From contig NZ_CP059467.1 of NCBI RefSeq assembly GCF_017894365.1, forward strand, positions 3,782,001-3,846,000: DNA of 64,000 nucleotides, read 5' to 3'. The DNA comes from Aromatoleum bremense. GTDB taxonomy: Bacteria; Pseudomonadota; Gammaproteobacteria; Burkholderiales; Rhodocyclaceae. This document shows, in pieces, positions 9,088-16,956 of the stretch. Below the pieces are notes generated by a model. It was not told the origin of the DNA and ran no database searches. It saw only the letters and a program-made list of their open reading frames with translations. The position numbers and the translations under genes are program-made. Positions within the stretch are counted from its first letter, which is position 1, and every line of letters begins with the position of its first letter.

Positions 9088-9291
9088 ATGGAAGAACGCC
9101 TGACGAAGATCGAGACCAAGATCGCGCTGTCCGAGGATCTGCTCGAAGAGCTCAACCTCGCCGTCTATCGCCAGCAGCAGCAGATCGACCGGCTGCAGCA
9201 GCAAATACTCGAACTGCACCGCCAGCTCGCCGCGGCCGCGCCGGGCGAGCGGCCGCGCGACCTGCGCGACGAAATCCCGCCGCACTACTGA
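9088..9291 (+). CDS. slyX: SlyX family protein
   Basis: A 67-residue protein, MEERLTKIETKIALSEDLLE to PHY, matching the SlyX family: a short coiled coil rich in Gln and Leu (residues 5-45, QQQQIDRLQQQILELHRQL), then a proline-rich tail ending PPHY. The family's function is unclear. The ATG at 9088 has an AAGGA site 6 nt upstream. It follows the FAD-protein gene on the same strand and may be co-transcribed. Confidence 0.9.
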   Translation: MEERLTKIETKIALSEDLLEELNLAVYRQQQQIDRLQQQILELHRQLAAAAPGERPRDLRDEIPPHY

Positions 9292-9309
9292 CGGGCCGCG
9301 GCGGCGGGA

Positions 9310-9531
9310 TCAGGGCGCCGGCAGCGCGGCTTCGAGTTCCGCCCACATCACCCACTGGCCGCAGGCATTGCGCGGGCCGCGCAGCGAGCCGTGCCACGGC
9401 CCTTCGATGCACGGTCCCTTGTCGTCGTTCTCGTCGTATTCGACGCTGCCGGGCTCGCTCCCGGGACGGCGCTTGCCGCCCCAGCGCTTGCAGGACAGGC
9501 AGCGTTTGCGGTCGAGCGGCTGGCTGGTCAT
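9310..9531 (-). CDS. Small cysteine-containing protein, function unknown
   Basis: A 73-residue hypothetical protein. It has four cysteines, two as CLSC near the N-terminus (RCLSCKRWGGKR) and two further on (KGPCIEG and NACGQWV), so binding of a zinc ion is possible. An acidic YDENDDKG stretch lies between. No signal peptide or membrane segment is seen. It ends 18 bp from slyX (convergent) and lies 26 bp downstream of the thioredoxin-like gene on the same strand. I do not recognise the family by name. Confidence 0.6.
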   Translation of the reverse strand: MTSQPLDRKRCLSCKRWGGKRRPGSEPGSVEYDENDDKGPCIEGPWHGSLRGPRNACGQWVMWAELEAALPAP

Positions 9532-9557
9532 CGTTGCACTGCGCGGACGCCGGAACG

Positions 9558-9956
9558 TCAGGCGTCGTGCCCGGCGCTGCGCCGCTGCAGCGCCGCGCGG
9601 AAGTTGCAGTCGCGCTGCCAGGCGCGGCGCTCGTCGGTCGCGAACGCATAGGCGCGCGCTTCGTCCTCGCCCATCGCGGTGAGGGTTTCGAGCGTGCGCT
9701 GCAGGAACACGTGCTGCGGCAGCATCGTGCCGAAGAACAGCACCAGCTCGCCGCGCTGGATCAGCAGCGTCGGGAAATTCTCGACGTCCAGGTCGCCGAG
9801 CCAGTCGGCATCGTCCTCGATGTCCACCCAGTGGAACCCGGCGTGAGGCCACTGGCGGGCGAGGGCTTCGAAGCCGGCGCGATAGTCGCGGCAGGTGCCG
9901 CACCAGTCGGCGCACAGGCAGGCGACGAGGAGTTCGGGAAGCGGTTGGTCGTTCAT
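9558..9956 (-). CDS. Thioredoxin-like protein
   Basis: A 132-residue cytoplasmic thioredoxin-fold protein. It has the active-site CxxC in ADWCGTCRDY (near 17-26), the VDIEDD strand and the cis-proline NFPTLLI about 45 residues later, all as in thioredoxins. The C-terminal 30 residues (EARAYAFATDERRAWQRDCNF) extend beyond the usual fold. There is no signal peptide, so it is probably a cytosolic reductant or chaperone. It is first in a likely two-gene unit with the small Cys protein downstream. Confidence 0.85.
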   Translation of the reverse strand: MNDQPLPELLVACLCADWCGTCRDYRAGFEALARQWPHAGFHWVDIEDDADWLGDLDVENFPTLLIQRGELVLFFGTMLPQHVFLQRTLETLTAMGEDEARAYAFATDERRAWQRDCNFRAALQRRSAGHDA

Positions 9957-10147
9957 CGGGAAGGCTGCCAGTCGATCATCGCGCGAGTGCGCGTACCGGC
10001 CGAGGCTAGCATATTCCGCGCGCGACGGCCGCCTGCCGCGGCCATCTCGCAGACGTCGCGGATGGGCTTACACTCGATCCGTCGTTACCGCAGAGTTTCA
10101 GGAGTATCCCCAGCCCGCGACAGCGGGCCGCAGCGAGGAAGAGTGCG

Positions 10148-10915
10148 ATGAAAATCCAGATCCTGTCTGACCTGCATCTGAACGTTGCCGAGATGGAGCC
10201 TGCGCTCACCGATGCCGACATCGTGGTCCTCGCGGGCGACATCGCACGCCCCGAGCGGGCGATCGCGTGGGCGCGGCAGTTTTCGCAGCCGGTCGTCTAT
10301 ATCCCCGGCAACCACGAGTACTACGGCGGCAGCCTGTCGGGCGTCGGGCAAAGGCTGCGTGCTGCGGCCGAGGGGAGCAACGTCTGCATCCTCGACTGCG
10401 GCGCTGCGGTGTTCGGCCGGGTGCGCATTCTCGGCTGCACCCTGTGGAGCGATTTCCGGCTGTTCGCGGAGGTCGAACGGCAGCAGCACTCGAGAGCCGA
10501 AGCGACGCGGCTGATGTACGATTTTTCGCGCGTCCGCATCGATGACGACGCGCCCGATCTGTTCACGCCGGCGCTGTCTGCCGGCCTGTTCGATCAGGCC
10601 TCCGCGTGGCTGCGCACCGCGCTGCAGGTGCCCCACGAGGGAACGACGGTCGTCGTCACCCATCACGCGCCGTGCACGCGCAGCGTGCATCCGAAATACG
10701 CCGATTCGCCGATCACGCCGGCGTTCGTCTCCGACCTCGACGAACTCGTCGCCGCCTCGGGAGCGGCGTTGTGGATCCACGGCCACGTCCACGATTCGCA
10801 CGATTACCGCATCGGCGCCACGCGCGTGCTGTGCAACCCGCGTGGCTACGGCAAGGACGGAGTCAACGAGAACCCGCGGTTCGATCCGGCGCTGACGGTG
10901 ATCGTCGAGGAATGA
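10148..10915 (+). CDS. Calcineurin-like metallophosphoesterase
   Basis: A 255-residue enzyme with all five metallophosphoesterase motifs in order: SDLHL (4-11), VVLAGDIA (about 30), IPGNHEYY (about 56), VVTHHAP (about 175) and IHGHVHDS (about 215). A two-metal centre should therefore form. The substrate cannot be read from the sequence. The gene starts with an ATG after GAGGAAGAGTGCG. Downstream it converges with the FmdE-like gene. Confidence 0.9.
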   Translation: MKIQILSDLHLNVAEMEPALTDADIVVLAGDIARPERAIAWARQFSQPVVYIPGNHEYYGGSLSGVGQRLRAAAEGSNVCILDCGAAVFGRVRILGCTLWSDFRLFAEVERQQHSRAEATRLMYDFSRVRIDDDAPDLFTPALSAGLFDQASAWLRTALQVPHEGTTVVVTHHAPCTRSVHPKYADSPITPAFVSDLDELVAASGAALWIHGHVHDSHDYRIGATRVLCNPRGYGKDGVNENPRFDPALTVIVEE

Positions 10916-10960
10916 GCCTGCTCACCGTTCCTTCATTGGATGTTGCCGCCGCCCGAAAGG

Positions 10961-11575
10961 TTACGCCGATAGAGGATGGATGCGGAACACCTCCGGATCG
11001 TCGCCGTGATTGAGCAGGATGCGGCGCACGCGGTCCTGCCACAACGCGCCGAACTGCCGCTGCTCGTTCGCGTCGGCCGCGCCGGTGAGGCAGCGCGCCA
11101 TCAGCGACGGCATCGCCGGGTCGGCCGGAATTTTCGCGAGGTCCGCTTCGACGTCCACGGCCGCGCCGTTGTCGAGACGTGTGAAACGCAGCGCGAGCGG
11201 CAGGTCGACGGCGAACTGCTGCAGCCCGCGACGCACGTAGCGCCCGGCGAGGCCCTTGAAGCCGCCGTCCTGCGCAGCACCGGTCAGCAGCGTCACGACG
11301 CTTGCAATCACGCCGGTGACGCCGTCCTCGAAGTGGTTGCGGAACTCGACGCGTACACCGCCGCGTTCGGGCACTTCGCCGGGGTACAGCGCGGTCAGCG
11401 CATGGCAGGTGAGAAGATAGGCCGAGCCGACCGTCGGGCACGAGTGCCCGGCGAGCTTCACGGCGTCCTCATAGCCGTATTCAATGACGCCGTCTTCGGC
11501 AGCGCCGAGGAAGGCCGCCAGCGCGTCGCGCACCTTGAGTCGCGGCACCGCGCGGTAAAAATCGGGGAATTGCAT
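10961..11575 (-). CDS. FmdE-like (formylmethanofuran dehydrogenase E region) domain protein
   Basis: A 204-residue protein with the segment YEDAVKLAGHSCPTVGSAYLLTCHAL, whose GHxCP motif is typical of the FmdE domain found widely outside methanogens. Later comes VRVEFRNHFEDGVTGVIASVVTLLTGAA and a Cys in MARCLTGAAD. The true function in proteobacteria is unknown; a role in handling molybdopterin or a metal has been suggested for the family. The start at 11575 (MQFPDFYRAV) has a GGAG site 5 nt upstream; an upstream in-frame ATG does not. Confidence 0.75.
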   Translation of the reverse strand: MQFPDFYRAVPRLKVRDALAAFLGAAEDGVIEYGYEDAVKLAGHSCPTVGSAYLLTCHALTALYPGEVPERGGVRVEFRNHFEDGVTGVIASVVTLLTGAAQDGGFKGLAGRYVRRGLQQFAVDLPLALRFTRLDNGAAVDVEADLAKIPADPAMPSLMARCLTGAADANEQRQFGALWQDRVRRILLNHGDDPEVFRIHPLSA

Positions 11576-11667
11576 TGCTGCTCCAGGGAGTCGTTGGTTC
11601 GGGAAAAATGGTATCGGCGGCACGGTCCGGCCGGCCCGCCGAGGGGTGGTGCATCATGGATGGCGCG

Positions 11668-12000
11668 TCACGCGCGATGCAGCAGCATGGTGATCAGCAG
11701 CGAGGCGTCCTCGATCGCGGTCACCGCGTGCGGCTCGGCATCGGCGAGATAGACCAGCGTGCCAGGGGTGAGCGTTTGCGCCTGGCCGTGCGCGTCGAGC
11801 TCGACGACGCCTTCGAGGCACTGGATCGTGATCAGGCCGACGGCCCGGTGTTCCTGCGTGGACTTGCCGGCCGGCAGCACCAGCCGGAAGACCTCGAAGT
11901 GCTCGGCCCTGATGAGCGTCGTCGACACCGTGTCGCGGACGCGTTCGCCGAGCGGCGTGATGTCGATCAGTTCGCCGGACGCGGCGTGCGCAATGGCCAT
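11668..12000 (-). CDS. Cupin domain protein
   Basis: A 110-residue single cupin. The first conserved motif is recognisable in GKSTQEHRAVGLITIQCLEG (one His only), and the second in PGTLVYLADAEPHAVTAIED. The metal site is therefore reduced, and binding or scaffolding is as likely as catalysis. It starts 8 bp after the end of the SDR gene on the same strand, so the two are almost certainly one operon and may act on one substrate. Confidence 0.85.
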   Translation of the reverse strand: MAIAHAASGELIDITPLGERVRDTVSTTLIRAEHFEVFRLVLPAGKSTQEHRAVGLITIQCLEGVVELDAHGQAQTLTPGTLVYLADAEPHAVTAIEDASLLITMLLHRA

Positions 12001-12008
12001 GACGTCTC

Positions 12009-12761
12009 CTAACCGATGGTATAGCCGCCGTCGACGACGATGTCCTGGCCGTAGATGTTCTTCGCGCCGTCCGACGCGAGGAACACCGAAGTCTCGGCGA
12101 TGTCATCCGGCTTGCCGAACTCGCCCGTCATCAGCCGCGAGTTGATCTGCCCGGCGACCGCGGTGAGCACGTCGGGCGGCAGGCCGACGGTGCCCCACAG
12201 CGGTGTGGCGATCGGCCCCGGCGCGATCGAGTTGACGCGTATCCCTTTCGGCGCGAGCTCCGCCGCAAGCGTCTGGGCGAACGATTTCAACGCCGCCTTG
12301 CTCGCGCTGTAGATCGCGAGGCCGGGGAAACCGACCTGAGTCAGGAAGGTGGTGATGAACTGCACCGATCCGCCGCGGCGGATATGCGGCAGGAACAGGC
12401 GGACCGTCTCGGCCGCGGCGAAGAGGTTCACCGAGAACTGCGTCTCGAAAGCTTCGCGCGTGCTGTCCTCGAACGAGACGACGCGGGCGATGCCGGCGTT
12501 CGGTACGACGATATCGACGCCGCCGAACGCCTTGAGCGTCTCGGCGACAAGACGCTGCAGATCCTCGGCGCACGTCACGTCGCCATTGACCGTGACGACT
12601 TTCCCGGCGTGGGCGGTCTTGAGCGCGTCGAGCGCCTCCGTGTTCCGCCCGAATGCGGCCACTTTCGCCCCTTCGGCGACGTAGCGCTCGACGATCGCGC
12701 GGCCGATGCCGCTGCTCGCCCCGGTCACGACCGCGACCTTGTCTTCCAGACGTCCTTTCAT
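12009..12761 (-). CDS. Short-chain dehydrogenase/reductase (SDR), with Thr for the catalytic Ser
   Basis: A 250-residue classical SDR. It has the NAD(P) motif TGASSGIG (near 13-20), NAG (VPNAGIA), the active-site YSASK and the usual C-terminal DGGYTIG. The residue 13 positions before the active Tyr is normally Ser. Here the stretch reads FITTFLTQVG and gives Thr at that place, which may lower activity or alter specificity. The start at 12761 (MKGRLEDK) has a GAGGA site; an earlier in-frame ATG does not. It forms an operon with the cupin gene. The substrate is unknown. Confidence 0.9.
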   Translation of the reverse strand: MKGRLEDKVAVVTGASSGIGRAIVERYVAEGAKVAAFGRNTEALDALKTAHAGKVVTVNGDVTCAEDLQRLVAETLKAFGGVDIVVPNAGIARVVSFEDSTREAFETQFSVNLFAAAETVRLFLPHIRRGGSVQFITTFLTQVGFPGLAIYSASKAALKSFAQTLAAELAPKGIRVNSIAPGPIATPLWGTVGLPPDVLTAVAGQINSRLMTGEFGKPDDIAETSVFLASDGAKNIYGQDIVVDGGYTIG

Positions 12762-12832
12762 GTTCGGATTCCTCACCGGTTTTTCCGCCTTTACGGAGTG
12801 GGGCAAGCATCACTGTCCGCGCCGCTGCCCTC

Positions 12833-12848
12833 ATTGATATGTATCAAT
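12833..12848. promoter_or_regulatory. Inverted repeat ATTGATA-TG-TATCAAT
   Basis: A perfect 7-bp inverted repeat with a 2-bp centre lies in the divergent region between the SDR-cupin operon and the PQQ sugar dehydrogenase gene. Size and position suit a dimeric repressor operator controlling one or both genes. No regulator gene is adjacent, so its owner is unknown. Confidence 0.45.
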
Positions 12849-13057
12849 CGTCGGCATCCGAGCGGCGCTTCGGTCAAATACATGACCAGTGCGCGCCCCT
12901 CGTGTTCCCGCTGCCGCGGCGATGGAGCCGTCGCGTACGCAATGGTTTCTGAACTCGCCCGAGCTCGACGATGTCATTTACCGAGCCAGCGCGCTTTCCG
13001 CCCCGCCGGAGCCCGCCACGCTGCGGGCGTTTTCCGGCCGACCTCGAGGAGAATCCG

Positions 13058-14215
13058 ATGCTTCCGATCCGCCGCCTGCTCGTTGTTTCCGCGTCCGTGT
13101 CGTCGTTCGTCGCGTTCGTCGGCCTCGCAGCGAACTTCGCTACGGTGCTGGCGCAGGAGACCGTCCGCAGCGAAGCCGGGGCGGTGAAAGTCGTCGAGGT
13201 CGCGCGCGGGCTCGACATCCCGTGGAGCCTGGCGTTCCTGCCGGACGGCCGGATGCTGGTGACGGAGCGTCCCGGGCGCATGCGCATCGTGTCGCCGGAC
13301 GGCAAGCTGTCGGCGCCGCTGAAGAACGTGCCCGAAGTCCAGGCCGGCGGGCAGGGCGGCCTGCTCGATGTCGTGCTGAGTCCGCGCTTCGCCGACGACC
13401 GCACGATCTTCTTCTCGTACGCCGAACCGACGCGGCGCGCAGCGCACACCGCGGTGGCCCGCGCGCAGCTCGATGTCGAGGGCCTGAGTCTTTCCGGGGT
13501 GAAGGTGATCTTCGCGCAGAACGACGACCCGTCAGGGCGCAACCACTGGGGGTCGCGGCTGGTGTTCGACCGCGACGGACTGCTCTACGTCACGCTCGGC
13601 GAACGTTTTTCGTATCGCGACAAGGCGCAGGAGCTCGACAGCCATCTCGGCAAGATCGTCCGCATCCGGCCGGACGGCAGCGTGCCGCCAGACAATCCTT
13701 TCGTCGGCAAGCCGGGCGCGCAGCCCGAAATCTGGTCGTACGGCCATCGCAACGTGCAGGGCGCGGCGCTGCATCCGGAAACGGGCGTGCTGTGGGCGCA
13801 CGAGCATGGCCCGCAGGGCGGCGACGAAGTGAATGTCATCAAGCCGGGACGCAACTACGGCTGGCCGGTGATCACCTACGGGCGCAACTACGGCACCGGC
13901 ACGCAGATCGGCGAAGGCACGGAGCGCGCCGACGTCGAACCTCCGGTGCATTACTGGATTCCGTCGATCGCGCCGTCCGGGATGGCTTTCTACACCGGCG
14001 ACGCCTTCCCGGCGTGGAAAGGGAGCCTGTTCGTCGGCGCCCTGCGCGCGCAGCTGCTGGCACGGCTGGAATTGGACGGCACCCGCGTCACTCACGAGGA
14101 ACGCCTGCTGACCGAGCTGGGCAAGCGCATCCGGGACGTGCGCCAGGGGCCGGACGGGAAGCTGTACCTGCTTGACGAAAGCGACGGACGGATTCTCCGG
14201 CTCGATCCGGGCTGA
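13058..14215 (+). CDS. PQQ-dependent soluble aldose sugar dehydrogenase (Asd/YliI type)
   Basis: A 385-residue periplasmic six-bladed quinoprotein that oxidises aldose sugars with PQQ. A signal peptide covers residues 1 to about 33 (ending in VLAQ). Family motifs follow: GLDIPWSLAFLPDGRMLVTERPGR, QGGLLDVVLSP, HWGSRLVFDRDG, SYGHRNVQGAA, WAHEHGPQGGDEVN and GRNYGWP. The HRN and HGPQGGDE motifs carry PQQ- and calcium-binding residues. The start at 13058 has GAGGA 8 nt upstream. It is one of two PQQ enzymes in this window, and no PQQ biosynthesis gene is seen here. Confidence 0.9.
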   Translation: MLPIRRLLVVSASVSSFVAFVGLAANFATVLAQETVRSEAGAVKVVEVARGLDIPWSLAFLPDGRMLVTERPGRMRIVSPDGKLSAPLKNVPEVQAGGQGGLLDVVLSPRFADDRTIFFSYAEPTRRAAHTAVARAQLDVEGLSLSGVKVIFAQNDDPSGRNHWGSRLVFDRDGLLYVTLGERFSYRDKAQELDSHLGKIVRIRPDGSVPPDNPFVGKPGAQPEIWSYGHRNVQGAALHPETGVLWAHEHGPQGGDEVNVIKPGRNYGWPVITYGRNYGTGTQIGEGTERADVEPPVHYWIPSIAPSGMAFYTGDAFPAWKGSLFVGALRAQLLARLELDGTRVTHEERLLTELGKRIRDVRQGPDGKLYLLDESDGRILRLDPG

Positions 14216-14223
14216 CTCCGCAC

Positions 14224-14262
14224 GGCCTCACTTTGATGTTGCAAGCACATCAAAGTGAGGCC
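14224..14262. promoter_or_regulatory. Perfect 16-bp inverted repeat upstream of the Xre-RES operon
   Basis: GGCCTCACTTTGATGT (14224-14239) and ACATCAAAGTGAGGCC (14247-14262) are exact inverse copies with a 7-nt gap. No run of T follows on either strand, so a plain terminator is less likely. The position, 38 bp before the antitoxin ATG, suits an autoregulatory operator bound by the Xre-type antitoxin. It could still attenuate read-through from the upstream dehydrogenase gene. Confidence 0.6.
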
Positions 14263-14299
14263 AAAATGCGCTTATGCACCTTATTGAGGATCGCCAGCC

Positions 14300-14659
14300 A
14301 TGAGCGTTGCTGCCCTTCGCAAACCCGATGCGACGCAGGTCGTTACCAAGGCCCTGCTCAACGCCGGCAAGGAAATGGGGCTGACGCAGGCGGCGCTGGG
14401 CGTGGTCATCGGCAAGGACCGGACCGCGATCAGCCGCAACGGCATCGACCCCGACAGCAAGGCCGGAGAGCTCGCGCTGCTGCTGATCCGCGCGTATCGC
14501 GCGCTGTTTGCGCTCGTCGGGGGCGACGCCGCGCAGATGAAGCACTGGATGCACACCGACAACCACCACGTCGGCGGCGTCCCGGCCGAGCAGATTCGCA
14601 CCGTGCAGGGCTTGCTGCGCGTCGTGGAATACCTCGACGCGATCCGCGGCCGGCTGTGA
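14300..14659 (+). CDS. Xre/MbcA/ParS-type antitoxin
   Basis: A 119-residue antitoxin. The N-terminal half is a helix-turn-helix (KEMGLTQAALGVVIGKDRTAISR). The C-terminal half is the toxin-binding domain (LIRAYRALFALVGGDAAQMKHWM, then HHVGGVPAEQIRTVQGLLRVVEYLDAIRG), as in Xre-RES systems. It overlaps the toxin gene by 4 nt (GTGA). The protein likely neutralises the RES toxin and represses its own operon through the inverted repeat just upstream. Confidence 0.92.
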   Translation: MSVAALRKPDATQVVTKALLNAGKEMGLTQAALGVVIGKDRTAISRNGIDPDSKAGELALLLIRAYRALFALVGGDAAQMKHWMHTDNHHVGGVPAEQIRTVQGLLRVVEYLDAIRGRL

Positions 14660-15408
14660 CGGACATCTGGGCGGCGGTCGGTGGAGAGGCCCCGGTCGTC
14701 GAGCTCGCCGGCAATCTCGTGCGGCTCGTCGAGAGCCAGGAGCAGATCGCGACGAACCGCCTCGTCGATACGCTCGAGGAACAGGCGCTCCTCGAATCCC
14801 TGCTGGAAAGCTCGAAGCCGCCGCTGCCGCAAGCGGCCCGCGGCCTGCATTACCTGCTGGCGACCCCGTTCCGTTATCCGCCGCTGCGCCACGGCTCGCG
14901 TTTCGGCGGGCACTTCGAGCCCAGCCTGTTCTACGCGGCGTTCGATACGGCAACGGTGCTGGTCGAATCGGCCTATTACCGCTTCGTCTTCTGGCATGGC
15001 ATGGCCGTCGCGCCGGCCTCGTCCCTGGCGTCCCAGCACACGCTGTTCGGCGCGCCGTGGCGCTGCGCCCGCGGCGTGCAACTGCAGTTGCCGCCGTTCG
15101 ACCACTGGCGCGAGCAACTCACCGACCCCGCGGATTACGCCGCGACCCAGCGACTCGGCACGGCGATGCGGAAAGCCGGCGTCGAAGCTTTCGAATACGT
15201 CTCGGCGCGCGACCCCGCCGGCGGCCTCAACGTCGCGCTATTCACCCCGATGGCGCTGGCCGCCCGGCGGCCGGATTTCATGCAGGCGTGGCTCGCGGAG
15301 ACGGATGCGGCCGAGGTGCGCTTCTACTGCCAGGAAGAGCGGCTCGTGCATCGCTTCCCGCTCGGGCAGTTCCTCGTCGCGGGCGGGCTGCCGATGCCGG
15401 CGGTATAG
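14656..15408 (+). CDS. RES-domain toxin
   Basis: A 250-residue toxin of the RES family, which in studied members degrades or phosphorolyses NAD+ and stops growth. The start is a GTG at 14656 overlapping the antitoxin stop. The RES signature residues are visible: Arg in HGSRFGGHFEPSLFYAA, Glu in TVLVESAYYRFVF and Ser in VSARDPAGG. An N-terminal stretch of about 70 residues is helical. The stop codon lies at the left boundary of the integron relic, so this operon is likely the old chromosomal neighbour of the array. Confidence 0.9.
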   Translation: MTDIWAAVGGEAPVVELAGNLVRLVESQEQIATNRLVDTLEEQALLESLLESSKPPLPQAARGLHYLLATPFRYPPLRHGSRFGGHFEPSLFYAAFDTATVLVESAYYRFVFWHGMAVAPASSLASQHTLFGAPWRCARGVQLQLPPFDHWREQLTDPADYAATQRLGTAMRKAGVEAFEYVSARDPAGGLNVALFTPMALAARRPDFMQAWLAETDAAEVRFYCQEERLVHRFPLGQFLVAGGLPMPAV

Positions 15409-15506
15409 CGTTTGAATTGAGCGGCTTGGGCGACTTTTCGCGCAGGTTCGCTCGAATGATGGGTGGGCCGTCGCACGCTGGCCACCTTGGAATGGCCGGG
15501 TTGGGC
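15404..15506 (-). repeat. Degraded attC-like site after yoeB
   Basis: On the minus strand the yoeB stop is followed after 4 nt by GCCCAAC (15506-15500), a perfect R'' core (RYYYAAC). About 90 nt further comes TTCAAACGCTATAC, which resembles an attC right end but with a damaged R' core (GCTATAC for GTTRRRY). The inner arms do not pair well. I read it as the decayed last attC of the array, ending at the RES gene stop. Confidence 0.45.
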
Positions 15507-15509
15507 CTC

Positions 15510-15776
15510 TCATTCATAGTGCGTCCACATACGCAGGACGCGAACCGTTTTCTCGTTGGCAAAGACTTCGTACACGATGCGGTGTTGAATATTGATGCGA
15601 CGTGAGTATGCGCCGGCAAGATCACCGACCAATTTTTCAAAGGGAGGTGGATTTTTAAACGGGTCGTCGGCAAGAACCACGAGCACTTCTTGCGCCTTTG
15701 GTTTAAGACCGCTTGCAGCAAGTTTCTTTGCATCCTTCAGTGCTTGCCTGGCATAAACGATTTCCCAACTTACCAC
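15510..15776 (-). CDS. yoeB: YoeB/Txe-type mRNA interferase toxin
   Basis: An 88-residue toxin that cleaves mRNA in the ribosome A site. It starts with GTG at 15776 (MVSWEIVYARQALKDAKK) and ends in RVLRMWTHYE. Family features are SWE at the start, GLKPKAQEVL, FEKLVGDLAGAYSRRINIQHRIVYEV with the conserved active-site Arg/His, and the C-terminal His-Tyr. It is longer than E. coli YoeB (84) but standard for the family. The gene overlaps the antitoxin by 7 nt (GTGGTAA). It is flanked by attC-like sites, as is common for toxin-antitoxin cassettes in chromosomal integrons. Confidence 0.93.
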   Translation of the reverse strand: MVSWEIVYARQALKDAKKLAASGLKPKAQEVLVVLADDPFKNPPPFEKLVGDLAGAYSRRINIQHRIVYEVFANEKTVRVLRMWTHYE

Positions 15777-16012
15777 TTAAGCTCCTTCGAGCTTTTTGCG
15801 AGAGGTTCGGCCATCCCAGCCTTGATGGACTCACGCATGCCAGGTACGGCTAGCAGGTACAGAGTTTCCTGAATTGCGCTCCAGTCTTCTGTGGAGAGAA
15901 GCACGGCACTGTTGCGTTTTCCGGTAATGATGATTGGCTCATGAGACTCGACTGTTTGATCGATGAGCCGGTAAAGATTTGCTCGGGCTTCGCTGGCGGT
16001 CAGTGTGTTCAT
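15770..16012 (-). CDS. yefM: YefM/Phd-type antitoxin
   Basis: An 80-residue antitoxin. The N-terminal Phd/YefM DNA-binding fold is clear (MNTLTASEARANLYRLIDQT, then EPIIITGKRNSAVLLSTEDW). The C-terminal tail (MRESIKAGMAEPLAKSSKELKW) should wrap the toxin. The start at 16012 has GGAGG upstream; an in-frame ATG at 16027 does not. It has its own consensus-like promoter with a palindrome in the spacer (separate entry), which fits autorepression by the YefM-YoeB complex. Confidence 0.93.
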   Translation of the reverse strand: MNTLTASEARANLYRLIDQTVESHEPIIITGKRNSAVLLSTEDWSAIQETLYLLAVPGMRESIKAGMAEPLAKSSKELKW

Positions 16013-16035
16013 CTCGCGCTCCTCCAAAGAAGCTT

Positions 16036-16063
16036 TATGGTACGCGATGGCGTACGTGTGTCA
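16036..16063 (-). promoter_or_regulatory. yefM-yoeB promoter with embedded operator palindrome
   Basis: On the minus strand a perfect -35 box TTGACA (16063-16058) is followed after 16 bp by TACCAT (16041-16036), a 4/6 -10 box, 24 bp before the yefM ATG. The inverted repeat GTACGC-GATG-GCGTAC (16039-16054) fills the spacer and overlaps the -10 box. Bound antitoxin there would block RNA polymerase. Confidence 0.7.
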
Positions 16064-16088
16064 AGTGACTCAGCGAGCGCAGCAAGAA

Positions 16089-16231
16089 ACCCAACGTTTG
16101 AGTTCCCCCGCTCTTGGAGACAGGCGAAGCCAGCCGTAGCGAGTCGGGTGCAACGCTCACGCTCACTCGCGGCCCTGCTGGAACGGCGAAGCCGCGAAGG
16201 CAGAGACGTCAGGTGCAGCGTGTTGTTCGGC
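16089..16231 (-). repeat. attC-like site upstream of yefM-yoeB (degenerate centre)
   Basis: Read on the minus strand, GCCGAAC (16231-16225, R'' with one mismatch) is followed by AACACGCTGCACCTGACG, a usual attC left end. The right end is CTCAAACGTTGGGT, with a perfect R' core GTTGGGT (16095-16089). The 143-bp length is at the upper limit for attC. The inner arms do not form a convincing stem, so the middle may be a rearrangement of two sites. Confidence 0.5.
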
Positions 16232-16459
16232 CTCACCCTCGCGATCCTTGATTTTCTCGATCACGACCTTGCCTAGTTGACGCGTGTTGTACGGGTTGCC
16301 TTGCGAGTTTGTGATGGCTAGTTGCAGTCGGAGAGCCAGTTCTCGAAGTACTCTCATCGTCGGGATCAATAACTTACCCCGGCTTTCCACCTCGATTGTC
16401 CCTGTCTCGATCCACAGATGGGGTGAGGTCTTGCGTCCGAGCACCGAGGTGCGCCGCAT
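16163..16459 (-). CDS. Hypothetical cassette protein
   Basis: About 98 residues from an ATG at 16459 (a TTG at 16477 is possible). The body, with stretches such as LWIETGTIEVESRGKLLIP and NPYNTRQLGKVVIEKIKD, looks like real protein, but I do not recognise it. The last 25 residues run into the attC-like site, so the original stop was probably lost or moved. No signal peptide or membrane helix. It is a member of the integron-like array by position only. Confidence 0.4.
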   Translation of the reverse strand: MRRTSVLGRKTSPHLWIETGTIEVESRGKLLIPTMRVLRELALRLQLAITNSQGNPYNTRQLGKVVIEKIKDREGEAEQHAAPDVSAFAASPFQQGRE

Positions 16460-16514
16460 TAATATGCCATATTGCAAGACCTGACCCTATTGTCCTCATT
16501 GCCTTTGTCGTTGC

Positions 16515-16880
16515 TTAATTTTGTGTCCGCACTTTTCCACTCTTACATTCCAAAAAAAATTTGTCAGCAAGTCGATATCCATATTTCAATTGCGACTCAC
16601 GGTCCCATTCATTGACCCACCGAACCATTGCTTCATTTGCCTCTGGAAAAATACCTTTTCTGCCTTCCTGAATTAACTTCAGTCCATCACCCCGCATTCC
16701 AAGATAGTTTGCAGTTTCGGGAATCAAACGTTCCATTCGAGCACATTCCTCACCAGTAAGCCCGCGCCCCTTTACATCTGCCTTGCTGGGTGTCGCGGCA
16801 TGGGCACCGATAATTGACGACACCGAAGCCAGGCACGTTATAGAAAATGCTACAACGGCTTTATTTAAGACCTTGTACAT
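16515..16880 (-). CDS. Exported hypothetical protein in the integron array
   Basis: A 121-residue protein beginning MYKVLNKAVVAFSITCLAS with a clear signal peptide cleaved after about residue 28 (GAHA-ATPSK). The mature part is acidic-basic mixed, with two Cys (EECARME and LECKSGK) that could form a disulfide. A GGGGAAAAAT stretch before the ATG at 16880 can serve as ribosome site. Base composition is far richer in AT than the flanking chromosome, as for its neighbours. Family unknown. Confidence 0.65.
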   Translation of the reverse strand: MYKVLNKAVVAFSITCLASVSSIIGAHAATPSKADVKGRGLTGEECARMERLIPETANYLGMRGDGLKLIQEGRKGIFPEANEAMVRWVNEWDRESQLKYGYRLADKFFLECKSGKVRTQN

Positions 16881-16956
16881 ATTTTTCCCCTTCGAGTCAG
16901 AGGCACAAATCGTTTTATGAGAAAAACTACACACAGGAAGGGCTCTGCGAACGTCA

